From positions 62,001 through 126,000 of the forward strand of contig JADMKE010000007.1 in the NCBI GenBank assembly GCA_018780035.1: DNA of 64,000 nt, written 5' to 3'. The notes beneath the pieces were generated by a model. The model saw nothing but the letters and a program-made list of their open reading frames with translations. It ran no database searches and was not told the origin of the DNA. The stretch is from Candidatus Sericytochromatia bacterium. Lineage in GTDB: Bacteria > Cyanobacteriota > Sericytochromatia > UBA7694. Shown one piece after another: positions 15,818-23,537 of this stretch. Every line of letters begins with the position of its first letter. Position 1 is the stretch's first letter. Position numbers and translations under genes: made by a program.

Positions 15818-16621
15818 TTATCTGTAATAACCGTTTTGGGGAGCATACCCCTGGTTGTAGTTATAGCCCTGATTGTAGTTATAGCCTTGGTTATAACCCT
15901 GGTTGTAGCCGTAATTGCTGGTGCCGCCCCCAAACATACTTCTGAGGCTATTGGCCAAGCCATCGCGGGCCCCACTCATTTGATAGAGCAAGCTGGCACC
16001 TGTTGCACCCACTGCACCGGCCACCGCAGCACCGATCGTCAGACCGATACCAGCGGCACCCATGCCGCTCAGAGCCAGACCGGCTGCACCAGCCGCAATC
16101 CCACCGGTTGCACCGGCGAGGAGACCGCCGACAGTATCCGCTGCGATATTGCCACCGGCATCAGCAGAGGTTTGCATACCTTTAGAAACCAAGGAGATAT
16201 TTTTAGCCGCAGAAATAACACCCGTCACAGCGGCACCAATGCCACCGGCTTTGAGAGAAGACATACCCAAGGCTTTGAACCCGGCACCGGTTTGACCGGC
16301 TTTAATGGTTTTGATTGCTTCAGAAGCAGACTGATGGGTCATGGCACCCGCGACACCGCCGGCAAGCATATTGCCAATGATGCCCACTTTGCCATCTTCC
16401 AAAGAACCCACCGGCATGGGCGGGTAAACAGGGTAAGCGGGATAAGGATTATAAGGGGTGTACTGATCTCCCGTAAAAACAGAAGCGACTTGGTTGATTG
16501 CACCGTCTACAGCGTAAACGGCAGGGGCCAGCGCATCAGCTGCACCCTGGATTGCTCCCACGGTCTGAGTAACCTGGTTGAGGCCATTGATAAATCCGGC
16601 AATTCCGTCGAGTCCACCCAT
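15818..16621 (-). CDS. Glycine-zipper protein with Tyr/Asn/Gln/Gly-rich tail (P1), 267 aa
   Basis: First gene of module A, preceded by a strong AAGGAGAC. The N-terminus (MGGLDGI...NGLNQ, PAVYAVDGAINQVASVFTGD) matches P1'. A Tyr/Pro linker (YTPYNPYPAYPVYPPMP) leads to a Gly/Ala-rich hydrophobic region with the family block GGNIAADTVGGLLAGATGGI. The last ~30 residues are tandem repeats of NQGYNY-type units, a low-complexity tail of the kind seen in prion-like or self-assembling proteins; the encoding DNA (about 15825-15915) is a tandem repeat as well. There is no signal peptide. Function is unknown. Confidence 0.85.
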   Translation of the reverse strand: MGGLDGIAGFINGLNQVTQTVGAIQGAADALAPAVYAVDGAINQVASVFTGDQYTPYNPYPAYPVYPPMPVGSLEDGKVGIIGNMLAGGVAGAMTHQSASEAIKTIKAGQTGAGFKALGMSSLKAGGIGAAVTGVISAAKNISLVSKGMQTSADAGGNIAADTVGGLLAGATGGIAAGAAGLALSGMGAAGIGLTIGAAVAGAVGATGASLLYQMSGARDGLANSLRSMFGGGTSNYGYNQGYNQGYNYNQGYNYNQGYAPQNGYYR

Positions 16622-16697
16622 TTTTTTGTCTCCTTGAATCTGAGGTGTAAGTTCTGCGTGTTACTGCGTACTGTACATATCCGCGATCAAGATTAAT

Positions 16698-16730
16698 ATC
16701 TTGTGTGTATAAGATTAAGGGTGGGTTAAT
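16698..16730 (-). promoter_or_regulatory. Conserved upstream block of module A
   Basis: Counterpart of the block at 14117-14149 (25 of 33 bases shared, same distance from the P1 start). The flanking AAGATTAATATCTT is a near-palindrome. It probably holds the promoter or an activator site for the P1-P2-P3 unit. Confidence 0.5.
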
Positions 16731-16799
16731 GCTTGGAGAAACTTAGGGTAAAGATCTTAAAGGTTAAGTTAACGTGGTGTAATTGAATACTTAAATCGG

Positions 16800-17459
16800 C
16801 TATTCAGCCTGCAAACAAAAACTTAAATCTTGAGACTCTGAGCCGGATTGAACCCCATTCAGCTTCAATTCAAGTCTTTGACCTTTTTCAAGCGCAAAGA
16901 AGGGAAAGGGCAAAATACCTGTCTGTTTGGCCTGGGGCAAAATCGGATAGGCCCCAAACAGCGTGCGGGTCACTTCACCCAGGGCAGCAGCCCGGTCCAA
17001 CATGGTTTCGGGGCTGTTGACAGCCCCCGCTGGCCAACGTTGTTTAAAATAAGCGAGTGGGAAAGGGGTCAGAACCTCGCTTGAGGGCAAAACCAAAGCA
17101 ACCTGCTCAGGTTGTAGCTTGAGAACAGCTGCCTGTTTATTTTCTGCGATCAGCTCAAACAGAAGCGTTTGCCGGGTATAGGGTAAGACATAGCGAACAG
17201 TGCGCCCCAAAAGATTCTGAGACGAAGGCAAGGGATAGGCCTTGCCTTTAAAAGCCAAGCTGAACTTAAACTTTTCAGTTTCCAATTGGAGGGGTTCTGT
17301 CTGACTAGAGGTCGCTTGTTGACAGCCGATCAAACGAAAAGGAGCAGGCTCAGTCTCGATTTTTTCCTGCCCCAGACTGTAACAACCAGATAAAAGCAGG
17401 GCAAAAGAGCTGATAAGAGCGGGCTTAAACCACTTTTTCCTTGAGATGCAGGCGGTCAT
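16800..17459 (-). CDS. Unknown lipoprotein, 219 aa
   Basis: The N-terminus has a basic region (ISRKKWFK), a hydrophobic core and the lipobox LLLSGC, so the mature protein is lipid-anchored from that Cys. The remaining ~190 residues have alternating strand-like segments and two further Cys (in IGCQQA and LSFCLQAE) that could form a disulfide. No family recognised. The gene starts inside the 3' end of the CRP-type regulator gene (35-base overlap), so it is translationally coupled to it and may be a downstream member of the same unit. Confidence 0.7.
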   Translation of the reverse strand: MTACISRKKWFKPALISSFALLLSGCYSLGQEKIETEPAPFRLIGCQQATSSQTEPLQLETEKFKFSLAFKGKAYPLPSSQNLLGRTVRYVLPYTRQTLLFELIAENKQAAVLKLQPEQVALVLPSSEVLTPFPLAYFKQRWPAGAVNSPETMLDRAAALGEVTRTLFGAYPILPQAKQTGILPFPFFALEKGQRLELKLNGVQSGSESQDLSFCLQAE

Positions 17460-18114
17460 AAATATGAATCTTGTTTTTTTCTAATTTGATCAGACCATCA
17501 TCCTGAAAATCCATCAGAACACGGGTCAGGGTTTCCCGTGAAGTGCCTGCCAAGCTGGCAAATTCCTGACGGGTAATTTTGTGTGACACAGTGATATTTT
17601 TGTCTTGGCCGGGGGCATGAGATTCGGCCAGATTGAGTAAAACCTGGGCCACACGACCGGGCGCACTTAAAAAAGCCAAACTCTCAACGTGTTTGTCGGT
17701 TTTGCGCAGACGCTCACAGAGGGTGACCATGATTTTTAAAGACATCTCGGGATTTTCACGCAAGAGACGAATAAAGTCATCGCGGCTGATCATGACCACG
17801 CTGACATTGTCCAGGGCAATCGCAGTGGCCGAGCGGGGCTCGCCATCGATCAAAGAAACTTCACCAAAGAAGTCCCCCTGGTGCAAAAGCCCCAAAATAT
17901 GCTCACGGCCATCGTCAGCCATAATCACAATTTTGACCGAGCCCGTGACAATAATATATAAACTGCCGCCCAGATCACCCTCGTAAAAAATCACCTGACC
18001 GCGATCAAAGCGGCGCTCCCGCGCAATCTGAGCCAATTGAGTCAGCTCTTCTTTGGAGAGATTATTAAAGAGGGTGCCTTCAGCAAAAAACGTTGCTAGC
18101 TTTTCAAAATTCAT
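17425..18114 (-). CDS. CRP/FNR family transcription regulator
   Basis: A 229-residue cyclic-nucleotide-type regulator. The N-terminal cNMP-binding domain has FYEGDLGGSLYIIVTGSV and the phosphate-binding cassette GDFFGEVSLIDGEPRSATAIA with the Glu, Arg and Ser-Ala-Thr residues that contact cAMP in true CRP proteins, so nucleotide binding is likely. The C-terminal winged helix has ITRQEFASLAGTSRETLTRVL as its recognition region, close to CRP/FNR. No FNR cysteines are seen. ATG 18114 is preferred because the domain begins there; an upstream ATG at 18144 and the longer frame add an unrelated sequence. Targets are unknown. Confidence 0.9.
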   Translation of the reverse strand: MNFEKLATFFAEGTLFNNLSKEELTQLAQIARERRFDRGQVIFYEGDLGGSLYIIVTGSVKIVIMADDGREHILGLLHQGDFFGEVSLIDGEPRSATAIALDNVSVVMISRDDFIRLLRENPEMSLKIMVTLCERLRKTDKHVESLAFLSAPGRVAQVLLNLAESHAPGQDKNITVSHKITRQEFASLAGTSRETLTRVLMDFQDDGLIKLEKNKIHIYDRLHLKEKVV

Positions 18115-18238
18115 GGTGAGACGCTCTACTCCCTTTGCAGACATTATAAACCATAAGACCCAATGCTGGGGAGGAGCGTTCGAAGCTGGGCGCAAAATCA
18201 GATTTTCTGCCACTCTCACTCAGGTTAAAATACAAGCG

Positions 18239-18823
18239 ATGTTAAAAAAACCTTTTCTGCGCTTAGAACCTGCATTTTTTAGCCGCCCTGTGACCACGGT
18301 CGCCCGCGATTTATTGGGAGCCGTCTTGGTCCATGAAAAGTGTATTGGTCAAATTGTCGAAACAGAGGCCTACCACGAAAGTGAAGCGGCTTGCCATGCC
18401 TGGCAGGGCAGACGTTCAATGCGCAATAGGTCGATGTTTGCCGAGCCCGGCACAATATATATCTATCGCATTCATCAGGTTTTTTGTCTCAATTTTTCGG
18501 CAGAAGCAGGTGGCATTGGCACAGCAGTATTAATTCGCGGGTTAGAGCCACTCGCAGGTCTCGAAATAATGCGAGAAAGGCGTCCCAAAGCTAAAAATAC
18601 AGCAGATTTGCTCAATGGTCCTGGCAAAATTTGTCAAGCCTTTGATCTCAATCTCAGCCTCGATGGTCAATCGGTCTGTTCACCCGAGACAAAGCTGTAT
18701 CTCTTAAAAGGAAGTACTTATCCAGATACCGCGATCTGTGCCACCCCCCGGATCGGCATCTCCAAAGCGAAAGATCTGCCCTGGCGCTATTGGGTCAAGC
18801 CCTCAGAACGGGTGATTCCCTAA
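18239..18823 (+). CDS. 3-methyladenine DNA glycosylase, AAG/MPG family
   Basis: A 194-residue homologue of alkyladenine DNA glycosylase, which excises alkylated purines and hypoxanthine in base excision repair. The catalytic Glu is in IVETEAYHESE, followed by HAWQGRRSMRNRSMFAEPG, the DNA-intercalating and nucleobase-binding region, then FCLNF, TAVLIRGLEPL and the C-terminal NGPGKICQAF block of the family. The usual Tyr-Gly-Met-His before CLN is replaced by RIHQVF. ATG 18239 was chosen; upstream sequence in the same frame is non-homologous. TAAAAT lies 7 bases before the ATG and no ribosome binding site is present. It is divergent from the CRP-type gene. Confidence 0.92.
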   Translation: MLKKPFLRLEPAFFSRPVTTVARDLLGAVLVHEKCIGQIVETEAYHESEAACHAWQGRRSMRNRSMFAEPGTIYIYRIHQVFCLNFSAEAGGIGTAVLIRGLEPLAGLEIMRERRPKAKNTADLLNGPGKICQAFDLNLSLDGQSVCSPETKLYLLKGSTYPDTAICATPRIGISKAKDLPWRYWVKPSERVIP

Positions 18824-18910
18824 AATCAGACACCAGAAGCGGTATAATTGAGGTCAGCGATATGTATTCCGCCTGAGTTCAGGCCTTACATACCCCAAAG
18901 GAGACAAGCT

Positions 18911-19792
18911 ATGGCCCTAAACGATCGACAAATCCGTCCCCCCAGTTTCAGCGCAATGGTTGGCATTGTGGTGGGTCTGGCCGTTTTAATTTTTGCCAGC
19001 GCCAGTGTGGTGATTGTGCCCGCCGGTGAACGCGCCGTTATTTTTGACAATTTTCGTGGTGTTTTGCCGGGTGTGCGTGGAGAAGGTATGACCTTTGTCT
19101 TGCCATTTGTCCAAAAAGCCATCAAATACGATATCAAAACCCAAACCTTTAACGTGGGCACCTCCGATGCCGAACAGACCAGTGGGGGCTATAATGAGCC
19201 CGCAATCGAAGCTCGCACAGCAGATGGCCAAACGGTCCAGGTTGAGCTTTCAGTGCGCTTTCAACCCCACACAGATCAATTGTCCAAGCTGCACCAAGAA
19301 ATTGGCCCCAGCTATGTTTTCAAAATTATTATTCCCGAAATTCGCAGCGTGGTGCGCACCGTCATTGGTCTTTATAACGTGATGGATGTCTACTCCTCCA
19401 AACGCATTGAAATCCAAAAGCAGATGGAAGTTACCCTGCGCAAAAGTTTTGCCCGCTATTATATCGAGTTAAACGAAGTGCTGATTCGCAACACCCGTTT
19501 CTCGGAGGAATACCAAAAGGCGATTGAAGCCAAGCAGGTTGCTTTGCAAGATGCTCAGCGCATGCAATACGTGCTGCAAAAAGAGCACCAGGAAAAAGCG
19601 CGTAAAATCGTCGAAGCCGAAGGGGAAGCCAAGTCCATGGAAATCCGGGGACGGGCCCTGGCAGCCAATCCCCGTCTGATTCAATACGAATATGTGCAAA
19701 AGCTGGCACCGGGCATCAAAGGCGTGATCACCGATCAGAAGACGATCATGAATTTCAGCAATTTGTTTGAGTCCGATACCAAAGGCAATTAA
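18911..19792 (+). CDS. SPFH/prohibitin (HflC-like) membrane protein
   Basis: The ATG at 18911 follows a strong AAAGGAG. One N-terminal membrane helix (about residues 15-38) anchors a Band 7/SPFH domain containing VPAGERAVIFDNFRGVLPGVRGEGMTF, FNVGTSD and LSVRFQPH, typical of prohibitins and HflK/HflC. A coiled coil follows (about 200-250, ...EAEGEAKSMEIRG). These proteins form large ring or cage oligomers at the membrane that regulate proteases such as FtsH. No ftsH or hflK lies next to it. It is followed directly by the LptA-like gene. Confidence 0.92.
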   Translation: MALNDRQIRPPSFSAMVGIVVGLAVLIFASASVVIVPAGERAVIFDNFRGVLPGVRGEGMTFVLPFVQKAIKYDIKTQTFNVGTSDAEQTSGGYNEPAIEARTADGQTVQVELSVRFQPHTDQLSKLHQEIGPSYVFKIIIPEIRSVVRTVIGLYNVMDVYSSKRIEIQKQMEVTLRKSFARYYIELNEVLIRNTRFSEEYQKAIEAKQVALQDAQRMQYVLQKEHQEKARKIVEAEGEAKSMEIRGRALAANPRLIQYEYVQKLAPGIKGVITDQKTIMNFSNLFESDTKGN

Positions 19793-19795
19793 TTG

Positions 19796-21316
19796 ATGTT
19801 CGGGCGATTTAACAGGCAATGGCGGCTGGCAGGATTTCTGCTGGCGGCCAGCCTTTTGCTGAACAGCAGCCAGGACAGCTGGGCACAAAATCAGCCTGCC
19901 AGCCAGCGCCCGAAAACACCGCCTCGGCAGACCAAACCACCAGAACCCCGCGCCGTGCCACCGCGCAATGTCAAAAGTGAAGATCGGGTCAAGATCTACG
20001 CCGACAAAGCGATCTACAAAAAGCAGGAAAAACAGGCGCGGGCCATTGGGCATGTCAAAGTGCTGCAAGACAATACCACTATTTACGCCGATGAAATGGT
20101 CTATTTTGAAGACAAAAAACAATCGGTTGTCAACGATGGCGTCAAAATTGTGCAAGAGAATAAAAAGCAGGAAAAAGGCCGCATTACCACCATCACAGCG
20201 GTCAAAATGACGGCCTTTCATCAAGAGAAACGCCTATTCTTGGAGCAAGAAGTGCGCATGGATCGGGAGGCCTATCCCAAACCCATCCCCGAAAATTTTG
20301 CCGTCAGCAAAGCAGAGAAACGCCGCCGCACCGAAGAGGCGCTAAAAAAAGTCCGCACCGTGGTCACGGCCGATCAAATGGAGTATTTCACCAAAACAGA
20401 AAATGCCAATTTAATCGGCAATGTGGTCGTTTTGCAAAAAGAGAAAAAGCTAACGGGCAAAAGGGCCTTTATTCGTGGCGAAGCAGACGGCGATACCATC
20501 ACCCTCGAAGAAAATGCCCAGGTCATTCAGCTCAACGGCAATTGGTTGGTTGAGAATAAAATTATCAAACCCGATGACAAAGATGAAGAAAAAAAGCGCC
20601 TGCTGCGCGAAAAACTGAGCATTGACGCCGACAAAATTGTGCTCTATCGCGCCACAGATGATCTTGAGGCCACGGGCAAAGTCAAAATCGTGCAAAAGGT
20701 CGGCGGCAAAGAGCGGGTCGCCACAGGTGACAAAGCCAGTTATAGCGAGAAAAAACAGACGGCAATTCTCACCGGAAATGTGCGCATTCAGCGCGAGAAC
20801 GGCGATTGGCTAACCGCCCAAGAAGCCATTTTTTACACCGACAAAGAAAATTTTGAAGCGATTGGCACCGAAAACCAGCAGGTCATCTCCGAATTTACAC
20901 TGGATGAAAACGATCAACGCAGCAGCAAAGAGCCAATCAACGATCCCCTGGCTGATTTGGACCTCAATGGTCATCTGCCAGGTCCCCACCTGCCCGGCTG
21001 GCTGCGCAAAAGCGGCCGTCCATCAGGTACCGAACCCAATACCAGTATTACCCCACGGCCAGATACAACCCCTCCGGCGCCCAGCAAGCCACCCAGCAGC
21101 CCCGCGAAACCTGTGCCCAGCGGCAAACCCACACCCAAGCCATTGGCTTCTCCCACGCCCTCGGGTGCGGGACGCCCGAGCCCGACAGCATCACAAAATC
21201 CAAGCCTCCCTTCACCACCCAATGCCCCTCCAGCATCATCTGCGGCCCCCAATCAACCCAGTGGGAATGCCCCCTCTCCCACCCCAGTTGAATCCAGCTT
21301 TAAGGTCGAAATTTAA
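19796..21316 (+). CDS. LptA/OstA-like periplasmic protein with Pro-rich tail
   Basis: After a signal peptide (LAGFLLAASLLLN...SWAQ, cut near 31) come repeated units that fit the OstA_N/LptA beta-jellyroll: VKIYADKAIYKKQEKQARAI, TTIYADEMVYFEDKKQSVV, TVVTADQMEYFTKTENANLI and LSIDADKIVLYRATDDLEAT. At least three LptA-like segments occupy residues 60-370. The last ~110 residues are Pro/Ser/Thr-rich and probably disordered. LptA-type proteins bridge lipopolysaccharide from inner to outer membrane, so this implies an LPS-bearing diderm. Single-domain LptA is about 185 residues; this is an expanded form. ATG 19796 is used, right after the SPFH gene stop. Confidence 0.8.
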   Translation: MFGRFNRQWRLAGFLLAASLLLNSSQDSWAQNQPASQRPKTPPRQTKPPEPRAVPPRNVKSEDRVKIYADKAIYKKQEKQARAIGHVKVLQDNTTIYADEMVYFEDKKQSVVNDGVKIVQENKKQEKGRITTITAVKMTAFHQEKRLFLEQEVRMDREAYPKPIPENFAVSKAEKRRRTEEALKKVRTVVTADQMEYFTKTENANLIGNVVVLQKEKKLTGKRAFIRGEADGDTITLEENAQVIQLNGNWLVENKIIKPDDKDEEKKRLLREKLSIDADKIVLYRATDDLEATGKVKIVQKVGGKERVATGDKASYSEKKQTAILTGNVRIQRENGDWLTAQEAIFYTDKENFEAIGTENQQVISEFTLDENDQRSSKEPINDPLADLDLNGHLPGPHLPGWLRKSGRPSGTEPNTSITPRPDTTPPAPSKPPSSPAKPVPSGKPTPKPLASPTPSGAGRPSPTASQNPSLPSPPNAPPASSAAPNQPSGNAPSPTPVESSFKVEI

Positions 21317-21322
21317 CCCGAG

Positions 21323-22570
21323 CTAAAGGCCAACGCCCACGGTTTCGGGAACTGAAGTTTTGCCTAACAAGGGTTTGAGCAAAGAGCCCAAGACCCGCTG
21401 CCGGGCCGTCAACAATTGGCGAAGTTTATAGGTTTCATGGCTGGCTTGGCCCTGCAGATTGTTTTGATGGGTCACCGCATCGACAATTTGCACCTCGTAG
21501 GGAAAGAAGAAACGGTAATAGGGTCTGACCGTTTTAAACTCACGCTGCAAACGCCGATTGGGCAAAGCATCTTCTTGCACATACTCCATAAACGGTGCCA
21601 GCGGGCTGGCCACCCGAACCAAATGTCTGACCGTAAATTGGATCGAGCGGTATTGTTTACTGGTATGGGGGTTGCGATTAAAGAGGTGGTGAATTTGGCG
21701 AGAGGTCAAGGTATCGCGGTTTTGGGCATCATCGCGCAGGCTCTGCTCCAACTCTTCCAGCGACATTTTCCCCTCTTCGTAGCGCTTAAAAATCTGTTTG
21801 AAACTCTGTTTAAATTTTTCAAGATTGATCAGGGTATTGACCGAACGACTGGGTTTGACATTGGGAAAAGTCACCAGATGTTTCTCGCGCAGAAATTTCA
21901 ACACCAACAAAGCATCGAGTCGATCACGGGTGACAAAGCGAACCCCCATGCGGTCAAAGAGATCTGCGGCCACATTTTCCCGTTTGTGCAAAAGCTTCAA
22001 AAGAGCTGAATCCCGGTCTTTGCCTGCTTTGACCTGAAAATCCACCAAGGGGATATGAAAATCGGAGGCCTTACCCAAAATGATCTGGTCCCCCACGATC
22101 TGCAATTGTTGGTAATAAGGTGTGAGTATTTGTTCTTGAATCGCCGTGAAAAAATTGGCAGAGAGATCATTCACAATATGTGAAAGCGTGTGCATCACAC
22201 GCAACGTGGCACAGGCCCAGCGCTGCAAGAGTGAGCGGGGATGTTTCGAGGCCAGAATGAGCAGGTTCGCAACCCCCGACTTGCGAATGGCATCCGGGAT
22301 CTGCAAAGGCGCATAAGCTTCGTTCCCCAGACCATCCAGAAAATAGGTTTGAATAAAATCCAAGGCCTCTGCTTTGATTTTAGCCAAGTCCTCAGCATCA
22401 TCGGGATGGTTCAGGTCGTAGCCATAATTTAAAATAAATTCGTGTGCATCTTGGGCATCCGCCACCGCCAAACGGGTCAGGTCAATTGGAGAACTGTTGG
22501 CAATTAAAACGTCGAGAATGCCCCATTGATCGCGCTTTAGGCGCTCCAGATATGGAATAAAAGAAGTCAA
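21323..22570 (-). CDS. Divergent RelA/SpoT-synthetase-like protein
   Basis: I see a RelA/SpoT-type nucleotidyltransferase pattern in the C-terminal half: KAGKDRDSALLKLLHKR (181-197), DRMGVRFV (206-213; compare DLIGIRI in Rel synthetases), KQYRSIQFTV (305-314; compare GYQSLHTTV) and PYEVQIVD (357-364; compare VEIQIRT). The acidic residues Asp206 and Glu359 and Tyr307 correspond to conserved positions, while the usual His after Ser is Gln. An insertion of about 60 residues lies between the second and third motifs. The N-terminal 150 residues are helical and unfamiliar. It could be an alarmone-like synthetase or a tRNA-modifying toxin relative; I may be seeing an uncharacterised TIGRFAM-type family. 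Confidence 0.55.
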   Translation of the reverse strand: MTSFIPYLERLKRDQWGILDVLIANSSPIDLTRLAVADAQDAHEFILNYGYDLNHPDDAEDLAKIKAEALDFIQTYFLDGLGNEAYAPLQIPDAIRKSGVANLLILASKHPRSLLQRWACATLRVMHTLSHIVNDLSANFFTAIQEQILTPYYQQLQIVGDQIILGKASDFHIPLVDFQVKAGKDRDSALLKLLHKRENVAADLFDRMGVRFVTRDRLDALLVLKFLREKHLVTFPNVKPSRSVNTLINLEKFKQSFKQIFKRYEEGKMSLEELEQSLRDDAQNRDTLTSRQIHHLFNRNPHTSKQYRSIQFTVRHLVRVASPLAPFMEYVQEDALPNRRLQREFKTVRPYYRFFFPYEVQIVDAVTHQNNLQGQASHETYKLRQLLTARQRVLGSLLKPLLGKTSVPETVGVGL

Positions 22571-22588
22571 AAGCTGAATATCCTCTCT

Positions 22589-23422
22589 TTAATCACACCC
22601 ATGCAGCCAATGCTCAACAGCTTCAGAAAAGCCATCCTGACAGTGACTGGCCACTTCACGGTAATGCTGGCGCAAATCGGGAGGTGCATTGGCGACCACG
22701 CAGGCCGAGCCAGCCCAAGCCAATAGGTCCACATCATTATAATCGTTTCCCACGGCCAGAACCTGCTCTCGTTGCAATTGATGTAAATTTACCAGCCAAT
22801 CGCTGGTTTGGCTTTTGCTGATATGTCTGGGAAAGACCTCCAACCAACCAGAAATCATGTCCAAAGGAGAGGTTGCGCGGATGATCTGGTATTGGGGCCA
22901 GTTTGTCACCAGCCAATCAAAGCGTTGAATCGTCTCCTCCGGAGGGGTAATGATCAAAATCCCTGTGATTTCTTCCCAGGGCAAAATGTCTGTTTCCCAA
23001 GGCTGAAAATAACCCGGATACAAAGCCAAGCGGCTGAAAAAATCCGGGTTTTCTGCCGTGTTTTGGCGATAGACAAAATGGTGATTCTCAGGCATGGGGG
23101 CATGCACCATAAAATCCATTTGCTCTGCTTGGAGTGCCGCTAAAAGCGGCTGAATCTCTGAGCTCTGCAAATGGGCCGAAAAAATCAACTCCTGTGTGGC
23201 CCAATCCATCACCCCGGCGCCGGTCGAAAAGATCAGATAATCAATCGGAAAATCAGGGGAAATCGCTTTCCGAGCAGAGAAAAGCGTGCGACCAGTGGCA
23301 ATACTCCTGAGAATTCCGCGCTGCCCCAAATGCTCCAAGCATTTGCGGTTGCGTGGGCTGCAGAGCGCGTTCTTGTCGAGCAAGGTACCGTCCAAGTCTG
23401 TAATCAGGGCTGCTGGCCTCAT
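22589..23422 (-). CDS. HAD superfamily hydrolase, Cof/IIB type
   Basis: A 277-residue phosphatase of the haloacid dehalogenase superfamily with a IIB cap. Motif I is DLDGTLLD (Asp9 nucleophile, Asp11), motif II includes SIATGRT, and the motif IV region is GNDYNDVDLL near the C-terminus with Lys in SKSQT upstream. Such enzymes dephosphorylate sugar phosphates, FMN or similar small substrates; the exact one cannot be told. ATG 23422 is used because AAGGAG precedes it at ideal spacing; the longer frame has no such site. Confidence 0.9.
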   Translation of the reverse strand: MRPAALITDLDGTLLDKNALCSPRNRKCLEHLGQRGILRSIATGRTLFSARKAISPDFPIDYLIFSTGAGVMDWATQELIFSAHLQSSEIQPLLAALQAEQMDFMVHAPMPENHHFVYRQNTAENPDFFSRLALYPGYFQPWETDILPWEEITGILIITPPEETIQRFDWLVTNWPQYQIIRATSPLDMISGWLEVFPRHISKSQTSDWLVNLHQLQREQVLAVGNDYNDVDLLAWAGSACVVANAPPDLRQHYREVASHCQDGFSEAVEHWLHGCD

Positions 23423-23460
23423 AGAAACTCCTTCAGGCGATATATTCAGGCTTAAAAAAA

Positions 23461-23490
23461 TTGGTTTCCCATCTGGAAACAAGGTATGAT
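23461..23490 (+). promoter_or_regulatory. Sigma70-like promoter before the 326-residue gene
   Basis: TTGGTT (23461-23466), an 18-base spacer and TATGAT (23485-23490) form a good vegetative promoter; the start would fall near 23497, 41 bases before the first codon of the operon. Confidence 0.5.
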
Positions 23491-23537
23491 ATATAGTATG
23501 GCAAAAAATGTGTCGAAAATAAAATTGGGTGTGGTAA

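Noticed and set aside
11680..16621. Prophage or bacteriocin island
   Set aside because: No integrase, capsid, lysis, immunity or export genes, and no double-Gly leader sequences; the glycine-rich proteins alone do not support it.
15803..16696. Long plus-strand frame (297 codons) across P1
   Set aside because: Shadow of the GC-biased, repetitive P1 gene; it is Cys/His/Thr-rich without domains, while the minus-strand gene has a strong ribosome binding site and a homologue next door.
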